From positions 930,001 through 994,000 of the forward strand of contig NZ_FSRU01000002.1 of NCBI RefSeq assembly GCF_900142845.1: 64,000 nt of DNA, given 5' to 3'. This DNA comes from Paraburkholderia phenazinium. Its GTDB lineage: Bacteria > Pseudomonadota > Gammaproteobacteria > Burkholderiales > Burkholderiaceae. This document shows positions 9,075 through 16,648 of this stretch, one piece after another; position 1 is the stretch's first letter; every line of letters begins with the position of its first letter. Position numbers and translations under genes: made by a program. The notes under the pieces were generated by a model. The model was not told where the DNA came from. It worked only from the letters and a program-made list of their open reading frames with translations, and did no database searches.

Positions 9075-10148
9075 TTACTTCAATTGCGCCTGCGTGTAGT
9101 AGCCGCTGGAGACGAGTTCCGACTGGAAGTTGTCCTTGTCGACCAGGACGGGCTTCACCAGATACGTCGGAACGATCTTGGCGCCGTTGTTGTAGCTCTT
9201 CGTGTCGTTCACGGGTACCGGCTTGCCGGTCAGCGCGTCGTCCACGATATCGGCCGTGATGCTGGCCAGCTTGCGCGTATCCTTGAACACCGTCGTCGTC
9301 TGGTCGCCGCGAATGATGCCCTTGACGTTCTGCAGGTCCGCATCCTGGCCTGTAACGACCGGCATCACCTGTTGAGCTGAGCCGTAACCCACCCCTTTGA
9401 GCGAAGAAATCACGCCGATGGCGATGGCGTCATTCGGCGTCCACACTGCATCGAGCCGGTTGTTGCCGTAAAACGCGCTCAGCAGATTGTCCATGCGGGA
9501 CTGGGCCGTCGCGCCGTCCCAATTGCGGGTGGCGACCTTATCGAATGTCACCTGCTTGCTGCGAACCACGAATTTCCCGCTGTCGATATACGGCTTGAGC
9601 ACCGACATCCCGCCGGCGTAGACCATATGCGCGTTGTTATCGTCCGACGAGCCGCCGAAGACCTCGATGTTGAACGGCGTCTTGCTGCCCTTCTTCTGCC
9701 AGGCGGCAACGATGCTCTGACCTTGCAGGACACCGACGCCGTAGTTGTCGAACGTGGCGTAGTAGTCGACGTTTTTGGTCTGGCTGATCAGGCGGTCGTA
9801 CGAGATGATCTTGATGCCCTTCTGTTGCGCCAGCGCCAGTGCATCCGAAAAGGTCTTGCCGTCGATCGGCGCAATCACGAGCGCCTTGACGCCCTTGGCC
9901 AGCATGTTCTCGACCTGGTTGACCTGAGTCGGCACGTCGTAGTTGGCGTACTGGAGATCGGCGGAATAGCCCTTCGCCTTGAGCGCGTCGACAATGCTCT
10001 TGCCATCCGTGATCCACCGCGACTCCGTCTTGTCCGGCAAGGAAATCCCAATGACGCCCTTGTCCTGCGCATAGGCGGGTGCCGACACCGCGGACAAGGC
10101 GATCGAGGCGCCCAGAACCACCATAAAATGCTTGATGATGTTCATCAT
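9075..10148 (-). CDS. chvE: Periplasmic sugar-binding protein, ChvE-like
   Basis: A 357-residue secreted binding protein with a signal peptide ([20 protein letters not shown], cut after AYA). The mature part follows ChvE closely, with segments such as [34 protein letters not shown] and [20 protein letters not shown]. ChvE of Agrobacterium binds several aldoses and also acts in sugar sensing with VirA; here only uptake is implied. The ribosome site AGGAG precedes two adjacent ATG codons (10148 and 10145). A stem-loop lies in the gap before this gene, which may set its expression above that of the enzymes upstream. Confidence 0.94.
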   Translation of the reverse strand: MMNIIKHFMVVLGASIALSAVSAPAYAQDKGVIGISLPDKTESRWITDGKSIVDALKAKGYSADLQYANYDVPTQVNQVENMLAKGVKALVIAPIDGKTFSDALALAQQKGIKIISYDRLISQTKNVDYYATFDNYGVGVLQGQSIVAAWQKKGSKTPFNIEVFGGSSDDNNAHMVYAGGMSVLKPYIDSGKFVVRSKQVTFDKVATRNWDGATAQSRMDNLLSAFYGNNRLDAVWTPNDAIAIGVISSLKGVGYGSAQQVMPVVTGQDADLQNVKGIIRGDQTTTVFKDTRKLASITADIVDDALTGKPVPVNDTKSYNNGAKIVPTYLVKPVLVDKDNFQSELVSSGYYTQAQLK

Positions 10149-10204
10149 CTGTCTCCTGATTAGGATTACATAATTAGCTTCTGACTCACGTCAGCAGTTC
10201 CTGC

Positions 10205-10232
10205 CGGCAGACCTCCGCAAAGCGGTCTGCCG
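10205..10232 (-). repeat. Intercistronic stem-loop upstream of the chvE-like gene
   Basis: Inverted repeat CGGCAGACC (10205-10213) and GGTCTGCCG (10224-10232) with a 10-base loop that can itself pair (CCGC/GCGG). It lies between the stop of the Gfo/Idh gene (10242) and the chvE-like start (10148). No T-run follows on the minus strand, so it looks like an mRNA-stabilising or processing hairpin rather than a terminator. A smaller repeat, CTGAC-TCAC-GTCAG, is at 10181-10194. Confidence 0.55.
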
Positions 10233-10241
10233 TTCACCCTT

Positions 10242-11330
10242 TTATTCGATTACGATCTCTGCGCCGGCCTGCTTCGACGATGCGAACATCGCCTCGATGA
10301 CGCGGCTGATGTTGTATGCCTGCATGGCTGGCACAACCGACGGCGTACCGTTGCGAAGCGCATCGAAGAAGGCGTGCGATTCGCGGTCGAAGTAAACCGG
10401 ATTGCCGATTTCAGCAATGTCGGGCGAATACTCGGTTTTCTTCGTGGCCCAGATTTCGGGGAAGCTCGTTTCCTGCCATTCGGTCCATCCTTCCGGATGA
10501 GCACCCTTCCCTGCGTCGTAGATCTTGTAGCTCGACGGCAGCGAACGGGACGACATGATGCCTTCGGTGCCATAGGCCGTGATGTCCCAGCTTTCCGTCC
10601 AGGGCAGCACGTCCCATGACATGAAGTCGACCACGACGATCTTGTCTTCGTAGTTCAGGACCGCGCCGGCGGCGTCCTCGCGAGATTCGTCGCCGTGGAA
10701 GTTCGGAAACTTCGTGATACGGGCATTGACGGAGCGCGGCATGCCGAAATGCAGAAGAATGCGGTCGACGAGGTGGCAGCCAATCACGAAGACCGCCCCG
10801 CCGATGTCACCGGGCTGGGTCATGTGCGCCGTTGCCGCTTCGTCGTGCGAACAGCCGCCGTGCGCACGCACCTGAACCACCTTGCCGAGGCGGCCGCTCT
10901 TCAGCGCCGCCTGCATGGCGTCGACCGACGGAGCAAAGCGCCAGCAGTACCCAACCTGCACGAGACCGCCCGTCCGCTCGACCGCTTCGACGATCCGCCT
11001 CGCATCCGCCGAACTGCGGCCGGCGGGTTTTTCGCACAGCACCGACTTGCCGGCCTCCAGTGCTTCGATGGTCAGGTCGGCCATCTTCTCGCTCTTCGAG
11101 TGCACGAGAACGACGTGCACGTTGTCGTCGGCAAGAATGTCGTCTTTCGTGCGCACTTCGAGTCCAAACGCATCCACGAACGGCTCAAGTAGCGGGCTCT
11201 TATCCCACGCGCCGAGCATCCTGGCATCGGTACGGCGCTGGATTGCCTTGACCCGCCCCGACGTGTGCGGATGGGTAATGCCGAGGCACGCCACGCCTAT
11301 CGTTTCATGGGCACCGATCTTTCGCGTCAT
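10242..11330 (-). CDS. Gfo/Idh/MocA-family oxidoreductase
   Basis: A 362-residue NAD(P)-dependent dehydrogenase. The family lysine motif LCEKP is at residues 98-102, and the catalytic histidine region GDIGGAVFVIGCHLVDR is at about 174-190. The N-terminal nucleotide loop reads GVACLGITHPHTSG and lacks the full GxGxxG pattern, which is unusual and shared with a subgroup of sugar/glycoside-acting enzymes. The start is preceded by a GGAGACAGG ribosome site. It lies 31 bases after the IolG-like gene, so the cluster holds two distinct dehydrogenases, suggesting an oxidation and a later reduction or second oxidation of a polyol, sugar or glycoside. Confidence 0.9.
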   Translation of the reverse strand: MTRKIGAHETIGVACLGITHPHTSGRVKAIQRRTDARMLGAWDKSPLLEPFVDAFGLEVRTKDDILADDNVHVVLVHSKSEKMADLTIEALEAGKSVLCEKPAGRSSADARRIVEAVERTGGLVQVGYCWRFAPSVDAMQAALKSGRLGKVVQVRAHGGCSHDEAATAHMTQPGDIGGAVFVIGCHLVDRILLHFGMPRSVNARITKFPNFHGDESREDAAGAVLNYEDKIVVVDFMSWDVLPWTESWDITAYGTEGIMSSRSLPSSYKIYDAGKGAHPEGWTEWQETSFPEIWATKKTEYSPDIAEIGNPVYFDRESHAFFDALRNGTPSVVPAMQAYNISRVIEAMFASSKQAGAEIVIE

Positions 11331-11361
11331 GTCCTGTCTCCTCCGGGTTACGGGTTAAGCG

Positions 11362-12354
11362 TTACACCTTGACCGCTTTGCCCGACACCGCGGACTCGAG
11401 CGCGCAGTCGGCGAGGCGCAGGGCCTTGAGGCCGTCCTGCACCGAGGTCGGCAAGGGCGAATTCGTGCGCAGTGCCTCGACGAACGCTTCGAGTTCAGCC
11501 TTGTAGGCCGCTTCATATCGCTCGAGGAAGAAGTTCAGCAGCGGTTCGCGCACGTCGGTGGCCTCCTTCGTCCAGCGACGGATGGTCGAAGGCCGAAGGT
11601 TTTCCTGCAGGAGCATGCCCTTGGAGCCTGAAACCTCCATACGCTGGTCGTAGCCGTATACCGCTTCGCGACAGCAATTGATATGGCATTGCTTGCCCGA
11701 CGCGGTGCGAAGCTGCACCATGACCGTGTCGAAATCGTCGAGCGCCGCGAGCGATGGGTCGACCAGCCGGCTCGCCATGGCCATCACTTCGACCGGCTCT
11801 TCGCCCAGCAGCCAGCGCGCCATGTCGAGATCGTGAATCACCATGTCGCGGAAGATGCCGCCCGAGTGCTCGACGTAATCGCGGGGCGGCATACCCGGAT
11901 CGCGGCTGGAGATCACCACCTGGCGCACCTCGCCGACATCGCCGGCGTCGATCGCCTTGCGGAAGGCCTGGGACGTCGGATCGAAACGGCGGTTGAAAGC
12001 GAGCATGACGCGGCCACCCTGGCGCTCCACTTCGTTTGCCGCGGCGAGCGACTTTTCCATATCCAGGTCGATCGGCTTCTCGCACAGCACAGCCTTGCCC
12101 TTCGCCACGGCTTGCAACATGAACGTGATGTGGGTATCCGTCGGCGTACCGATCACCACGGCGTCGATGTCGTTGCGTTCGAGCACGCCTGCGGCGTCGG
12201 TCGACGCTTCGCAGCCGAGGCGGCTCGCCAGCGATCCGGCTGCACTTTCAACCGGGTCTGCCACCACGACCAGTTGGGCGTTCGGGTTCGCGGCAACGTT
12301 GCCGGCGTGAATGCGACCAATGCGGCCGGCACCGAGTACGGCGATTCGAATCAT
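11362..12354 (-). CDS. Inositol 2-dehydrogenase-like oxidoreductase (IolG family)
   Basis: A 330-residue Gfo/Idh/MocA protein close to IolG. The Rossmann loop is GAGRIG at residues 8-13, EKP is at 92-94, and the catalytic pattern D170-x3-H174 within GGIFRDMVIHDLDMARWL matches the Lys-Asp-His triad known for inositol dehydrogenase. Such enzymes oxidise the axial hydroxyl of myo-inositol or related cyclitols with NAD. The start at 12354 has GGAG upstream; the longer open frame to 12528 overlaps the preceding gene and is not used. No other inositol pathway gene (iolB, iolC, iolD) is nearby, so the real substrate may be another cyclitol or a glucoside. Confidence 0.9.
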   Translation of the reverse strand: MIRIAVLGAGRIGRIHAGNVAANPNAQLVVVADPVESAAGSLASRLGCEASTDAAGVLERNDIDAVVIGTPTDTHITFMLQAVAKGKAVLCEKPIDLDMEKSLAAANEVERQGGRVMLAFNRRFDPTSQAFRKAIDAGDVGEVRQVVISSRDPGMPPRDYVEHSGGIFRDMVIHDLDMARWLLGEEPVEVMAMASRLVDPSLAALDDFDTVMVQLRTASGKQCHINCCREAVYGYDQRMEVSGSKGMLLQENLRPSTIRRWTKEATDVREPLLNFFLERYEAAYKAELEAFVEALRTNSPLPTSVQDGLKALRLADCALESAVSGKAVKV

Positions 12355-12395
12355 GTCAGTCTCCAGAAGTACGTTGTGATTTAAGGTCAGGCGCG

Positions 12396-13277
12396 TCAGG
12401 TGGAAGTCGCGCTTTTCGCTGAGAACTGTGCGCGGGTGGTGTCGTAGGCACGCTTTGCCATCTCGTCGAGCGGCAACTTCCGGTGCGACTCGGAGATGAG
12501 CTCCACACCGTAGTAAGGCAGCGTGCAACCTGCCGCTTGCAGTGCATCGATAAAGGCGGGACAGTCGCCCGCACCTTCACCGCAAAGCTGGCGGTTAAAG
12601 CTCGAGTCCTCGAACAGCGACCCTCTTATCTGCGCGCCCACGTCATCCAGTTCGACGCCCTTGATGAAACGCGCCGGGATTCGCGCGACCTCGCTATAGG
12701 GACTGCCGCCGCGCGCCACATGCCAGTGGTCGACCATCAGACCACCGTTGGGCTGGTTGGCGCCTTCCGCGACCTGCAGTGCCTCGGCGATATTCCGGAT
12801 GGGCGAAAAAGGCATGAACTCGATTGCCACCGTCGCACCGACCGACGCCACGTCTTCGCAAAGTCTGGCGAATTCATCGGTCATGCGCGCAAAGTTGGGC
12901 GGACTTTCGTCGAACGGGTTCGCGCCGATTTTCAGGTTGCGCATGCCAAGCTCGCCGCCCAGCTCAATGACGCGGCGACGGAAGCTATCCGATTTGGCAC
13001 GCGCCTCGCCATCGAGATACCAGTCCATGAGAATTTCGAGCTCGAAGTACTTCATGCCCGTGTCGTCCAGAATCTGCCTGACGCCGGACAGACCGTATTT
13101 CCCGATGCTGTGCTCGAGGTCGTCCAGGATGAGACCGACGCCGCTCCAGCCCGCGCGCGATGCCGCTTCGCAACGGTCTCGCAATGGGAACGGACTGATT
13201 TCGACCGGCCCACACGGATAGACGTCACCGGCAATCGTCCAGTACGCAGCCACCAGTTCAATGTTGTTCGCGCTCAT
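12396..13277 (-). CDS. TIM-barrel sugar isomerase/epimerase or IolE-like dehydratase
   Basis: A 293-residue xylose-isomerase-like TIM barrel. Probable metal ligands are E153 (in ATVAIEFMPFSP), D183/H186 (in GGLMVDHWHVARGG), E209 (FIKGVELDD) and E259 (YYGVELISE). The family includes inosose dehydratase IolE, hydroxypyruvate isomerase and the beta-eliminating enzymes that act on 3-keto-glycosides. It is 41 bases upstream of the IolG-like gene in the same operon, so its substrate is probably the ketone made by a neighbouring dehydrogenase. Which reaction it catalyses (dehydration, isomerisation or glycoside cleavage) cannot be told from the sequence. Confidence 0.85.
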   Translation of the reverse strand: MSANNIELVAAYWTIAGDVYPCGPVEISPFPLRDRCEAASRAGWSGVGLILDDLEHSIGKYGLSGVRQILDDTGMKYFELEILMDWYLDGEARAKSDSFRRRVIELGGELGMRNLKIGANPFDESPPNFARMTDEFARLCEDVASVGATVAIEFMPFSPIRNIAEALQVAEGANQPNGGLMVDHWHVARGGSPYSEVARIPARFIKGVELDDVGAQIRGSLFEDSSFNRQLCGEGAGDCPAFIDALQAAGCTLPYYGVELISESHRKLPLDEMAKRAYDTTRAQFSAKSATST

Positions 13278-13351
13278 GTGTAGCAGTCCTGTCTCTCAGG
13301 TTCATCGGTTCATCGGTTCGTCGACGGCACACGCTCCGGTGTGCCCAACGA

Positions 13352-14275
13352 TCAGGGAATTGCCCGTGTGGGCGTGGTGGACGTCGCGAGAGTGAAGTCC
13401 CACGACACAGACCAGAACGGCGCTGGGAAGCCGACGCGCTCAGCCGCTTGCGGGTCGTCGATCCTGTTGAACCCGGCGATGAGTTCGCGCTTGACGCCGA
13501 AGACTGCGTCCTCCGGGAGGTACGGGCAGTCGGGCGTGAAAATGTGCGTGATGACCGGGTCATAGCCCGGCGCGGTCACGATGAAATGCAGATGCGCAGC
13601 ACGGTTCGGGTGGCGGCCAATCGCTCCGAGCAACTTCCCGACGGGACCGTCCGACGGAATCGGATAGTGGCGCGGCTTGACGGATTTGAACCAGTACCTG
13701 CCCTCTGCGTCCGAAGTAAAGGTGCCACGCAGATTCGAGTCCGGCTGGATTCCCTTTTGCTGAACATCGTAGAAGCCGTCGTCGTTGGTCTGCCAGACCT
13801 CGAGCTTCGCATTCGGCACGGGGGTACCCTCGATGTTCGTCACACGCCCGGAGACCACCAGAGGCTCGCCTTTTCCGTCAAGACAGATGTTCGCGCCATT
13901 CTCGTACCCGGGTGAATCCGCAACATAAAACGGGCCGAGAATCGTGTTGGGGGTCGCCCCGCTCGGCCGGCGGTGATTGATGGCGTCGACGAGCATCGAG
14001 ACGCCGAGGATGTCCGACAGCAGGATGTACTCCTGACGCCAGTCGGTGCACATCTGGCCCGTTTCAGTCAGGAACCGGATTGCCGTGAACCATTCTTCGT
14101 GCGTCGGCTCGATTTCCTTCACCGCCGCATGCAGATGCCTGACCAGCGTAGCCATGACGTGCTGCAGCCTCTCGTCGGTGTCCTGACCCATGCGAGCGTT
14201 GACGACCTCGGCGGAGCGCGCTTCATCGAAATACGGCGATGGGGATGGCGAAACAGAGGGTGCGGCGTGTTGCAT
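13352..14275 (-). CDS. Intradiol ring-cleavage dioxygenase, hydroxyquinol 1,2-dioxygenase type
   Basis: A 307-residue non-haem Fe(III) dioxygenase. An N-terminal dimerisation domain is followed by the catalytic domain from about residue 140. Iron ligands can be read as Y169 (DDGFYDVQ), Y204 (PRHYPIP), H228 and H230 (RAAHLHF). These contexts fit hydroxyquinol and chlorocatechol dioxygenases, and hydroxyquinol cleavage would give maleylacetate, the substrate of the reductase at the end of the cluster. The start is ATG 14275 with AAGGAG 7 bases before it; the TTG three bases earlier is less likely. It is the first gene of the catabolic transcription unit and carries the 67-nt box upstream. Confidence 0.93.
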   Translation of the reverse strand: MQHAAPSVSPSPSPYFDEARSAEVVNARMGQDTDERLQHVMATLVRHLHAAVKEIEPTHEEWFTAIRFLTETGQMCTDWRQEYILLSDILGVSMLVDAINHRRPSGATPNTILGPFYVADSPGYENGANICLDGKGEPLVVSGRVTNIEGTPVPNAKLEVWQTNDDGFYDVQQKGIQPDSNLRGTFTSDAEGRYWFKSVKPRHYPIPSDGPVGKLLGAIGRHPNRAAHLHFIVTAPGYDPVITHIFTPDCPYLPEDAVFGVKRELIAGFNRIDDPQAAERVGFPAPFWSVSWDFTLATSTTPTRAIP

Positions 14276-14313
14276 CAAGCGTCTCCTTCAATGTTTTTCG
14301 TGCAGCTTTGAAA

Positions 14314-14380
14314 CGAGTCTATATTCCCCGAAGTCGGCAAAACAGAGCTAAAAAGGGAATCTCTTTCGCGGAAATCGGGA
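14314..14380 (-). promoter_or_regulatory. Promoter/operator box of the hydroxyquinol cluster (copy A)
   Basis: A 67-nt stretch that aligns without gaps to 18079-18145 upstream of the porin; by hand count 54 positions match. The first 26 nt on the minus strand (14380 to 14355) are identical in both copies and contain the inverted repeat TTTC-CGC-GAAA. A -10-like AATATAGAC follows 30 bases further on. No good -35 is present, which fits an activator-dependent promoter with the box centred roughly 57 bases before the start of transcription. The dioxygenase ATG is 39 bases beyond the end of the aligned region. Confidence 0.65.
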
Positions 14381-14428
14381 AAGTGCGGCAAGACGCGCGG
14401 GATCGCCGCGCCAGCGCGATCGTGGCCG

Positions 14429-15343
14429 TCAAGCGGTCCAGTGGCGCTCGTACTCGTTTTGCTGAAACCGCTCAACGAGTGCATCGATGAACAAACGCAC
14501 TTTCACCGGCATATGTGCGCGGGTCTGGAATGCAATATTGATCGTCAGGCGTGGCAGGTCCCAATCGTTCAGCACGGGAATCAGGCGGCCCGCCTTGAGG
14601 TCGTCGTACACGATGTACTTCGGCTGCACGAGAATGCCCATACCGTCGAGCGCAGCAACCCGCAGTATCTGACCGTCGTTGGATTCGAGAAGCGGTTTGA
14701 CCTTGACGAGAACCGACTCGCCTGTGCGGCAGAAGGCGAGCTCCCGCGGATTGTCGGCCAGGCCGTAGTTCAATACCTTGTGCTTCACCAGTTCGGCCGG
14801 GAAGCGCGGCGAACCGTTTGCTTCGAGATACGAAGGCGCCGCGGCCAGGATCCGCCGGGTCGCGGCGAGCCGTCTGACCGTGATGTTGCTGTCCGCTTCA
14901 AGAACCTTGGTACGAACCGCGACGTCGATGCCGTTCTCGATGATGTCGTGGTAACGATTGGCCGCCACCACATCCACCGTGATGTCCGGATAGCGTGCGG
15001 TAAAGTCAGGCAGCATGGGCGCAATGTGCAGCAAACAGAACGAGAGCGACGCAGTCACACGAAGGACGCCGCTCGGCCGGACAGTCGCATCCTTGATGAC
15101 CGATTCAGCCTCGCCGAGATCCGCCAGAATGGATTTGCAGCGGCGATGGAACTCGGCCCCAGCCTGGGTGAGGTAGAGATTGCGGGTCGTCCTGCGCACC
15201 AGCTGCACGGCAAGGCGCGTCTCCAACGAGATCAGATAGCGGCTTGCCGCTGAAATGGACAGATCCACCGCCTCCGCCGCCCGGCTGATACTGCCAGTCT
15301 CGGCAACCTCGACGAAGAGCTGTAGTTCCTTGAACTGGTCCAT
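14429..15343 (-). CDS. LysR-family transcriptional regulator
   Basis: A 304-residue LTTR. The HTH is near residues 3-62 (LFVEVAETGSISRAAEAVDL, SISAASRYLISLETRL, then TTRNLYLTQAG). The effector domain covers about 90-295 and is of the CrgA/DmlR-like type common in Burkholderiales. It lies upstream of and in the same direction as the hydroxyquinol cluster, with the copy A box between its stop and the dioxygenase gene, and divergent from a LacI-type gene. It is the best candidate for an aromatic-responsive activator of the cluster, inferred from position only. Confidence 0.92.
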   Translation of the reverse strand: MDQFKELQLFVEVAETGSISRAAEAVDLSISAASRYLISLETRLAVQLVRRTTRNLYLTQAGAEFHRRCKSILADLGEAESVIKDATVRPSGVLRVTASLSFCLLHIAPMLPDFTARYPDITVDVVAANRYHDIIENGIDVAVRTKVLEADSNITVRRLAATRRILAAAPSYLEANGSPRFPAELVKHKVLNYGLADNPRELAFCRTGESVLVKVKPLLESNDGQILRVAALDGMGILVQPKYIVYDDLKAGRLIPVLNDWDLPRLTINIAFQTRAHMPVKVRLFIDALVERFQQNEYERHWTA

Positions 15344-15439
15344 CCCCTTGTCTCACTCCACGATTTGATTAAAGCGCCGCCTGTTCGCCAGGAGGCGTCA
15401 ATGCTACGGCACGATTTCTGTCGTCGAAAGACAGAAACA

Positions 15440-15534
15440 CATCAAAAAACCATCAAACATCCGCAAACTATCTGTCAAGCATAGTTGCAGGAGTCGGTGG
15501 CGGAGTATCATTAATCCATCAAAAAGACATCAAA
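15440..15534. repeat. Four phased CATCAAA repeats in the LysR/LacI divergent region
   Basis: CATCAAA occurs at 15440, 15451, 15517 and 15528. The intervals of 11, 66 and 11 bases are all multiples of 11, so all four copies lie on nearly the same face of the helix. The pairs flank the palindrome at 15466-15486. They are likely binding half-sites for the LacI-type or LysR-type regulator encoded on either side. Confidence 0.5.
15466..15486. promoter_or_regulatory. Palindrome AACTAT-N9-ATAGTT, candidate operator
   Basis: A perfect 6-9-6 inverted repeat midway between the LysR start (15343) and the LacI-type start (15550). Its right arm touches a possible -35 TTGCAG (15485-15490), with TATCAT (15506-15511) as a possible -10 at a short 15-base spacing. 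A protein bound here would block LacI-gene transcription. Confidence 0.4.
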
Positions 15535-15549
15535 AAGAAGGTACCGGAG

Positions 15550-16590
15550 ATGGCCCACCGCTTTCTTATCAAGGAGATTGCTCTCCAGGCTGGCCTCGGC
15601 ATGGCCACGGTGGACCGGGTCCTCAATGGGCGGGCCCATGTTCGCGAGCACACGCGCAAACGCGTCGAGCAGGCAATCAAGGAGCTCGAGAAACAGGAAC
15701 TCCAGTTGGCTACCGCGGGACGAAAGCTCATGATCGACGTGCTGGTCGAAGCGCCCGCGCGCTTTGCCGACGAGATCAAGGAAGCCCTTGAAGCCGAACT
15801 GCCGGGGCTGCATCCGGTCGTCTGCCGGCCACGGTTCCTGATGCGCGAAACGATGACAACGGCCGAGGTGGTCGACGCGCTGCAGTCCATTGGCCGTCGC
15901 GGAAGCCACGGGGTATTCCTCAAGGCTCGCGACGTTCCTGAGATTGCCGAAGCCATTCGCGAACTACAGCGTCGTGGCATTCCCGTGATCACGATCTTCA
16001 CCGATATCCCTTTGTCCGGCCGCATCGCCTATGCGGGACTGGACAATCGCGTCGCCGGCGCGACCGCCGCCTACCTTCTCGCGCAGTGGTTGCGGCCGCA
16101 GCCCGGCAACATCCTGATCACCATGAGCGATGAACGCTTCAGAGGCGAAGAGGAACGTGAAATAAGCTTCCGGCGAGCGCTGCGGCTCCGATATCCGCAA
16201 CTGACGCTGGTCGACGCCAGCGGTGGCCACGGCCTCGACACGCTCACTGAAGCGCGGGTCCACCAGGTGCTCACGGCTCATGTGAAGATCTCCGCGGTCT
16301 ATTCCATGGGAGGCGGAAACGTCGCCATCCTTCGGGCACTCGAAGCGCAGCAGCAAGCTCCGGTTTGCTTCATTGGGCACGATCTGGATCGGGACAATGT
16401 GCGTCTGCTGCGCGAGGGCAAAGTGCAGGCGATTCTCCATCACGATCTGCGTCAGGACATGCGCTCGGCGTGCCAGCACATCGTTCATTTCCACAAACTG
16501 CTGCCGGCGGCAGCCGTGTCGCCCTCGTCATCCGTCGTCGTCGTGACGCCGGAGAATATTCCGGCGCATATCGCGAGCCGTTTCCGTTGA
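15550..16590 (+). CDS. LacI-family transcriptional regulator with sugar-binding domain
   Basis: A 346-residue regulator. A LacI-type HTH occupies residues 1-55 (IKEIALQAGLGMATVDRVLNG, then the hinge-like HTRKRVEQAI). A periplasmic-binding-protein-like effector domain follows (about 62-340), with GDDL-like ISAVYSMGGGNVAILRAL and CFIGHDLDRDNVRLL. It resembles the LacI subgroup whose ligand domain is of the ABC sugar-binding type, which suits an inducer similar to the ligand of the adjacent ChvE-like protein. The ribosome site AAGAAGG lies 8 bases before the ATG. Together with the LysR gene it suggests two-signal control: sugar or cyclitol, and aromatic intermediate. Confidence 0.92.
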   Translation: MAHRFLIKEIALQAGLGMATVDRVLNGRAHVREHTRKRVEQAIKELEKQELQLATAGRKLMIDVLVEAPARFADEIKEALEAELPGLHPVVCRPRFLMRETMTTAEVVDALQSIGRRGSHGVFLKARDVPEIAEAIRELQRRGIPVITIFTDIPLSGRIAYAGLDNRVAGATAAYLLAQWLRPQPGNILITMSDERFRGEEEREISFRRALRLRYPQLTLVDASGGHGLDTLTEARVHQVLTAHVKISAVYSMGGGNVAILRALEAQQQAPVCFIGHDLDRDNVRLLREGKVQAILHHDLRQDMRSACQHIVHFHKLLPAAAVSPSSSVVVVTPENIPAHIASRFR

Positions 16591-16610
16591 TGGCGGCGAG
16601 CCAGGCCGGC

Positions 16611-16634
16611 TTCGGGGCGACACCGCGCCCCGAA
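16611..16634. terminator. GC-rich hairpin between convergent LacI and porin genes
   Basis: TTCGGGGCG (16611-16619) pairs with CGCCCCGAA (16626-16634) over a 6-base loop, in the 58-base gap between the LacI-type stop and the porin stop. No clear T-run follows on either strand, so a bidirectional terminator is plausible but weakly supported. Confidence 0.4.
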
Positions 16635-16648
16635 CCCTTCCGTTCCGC

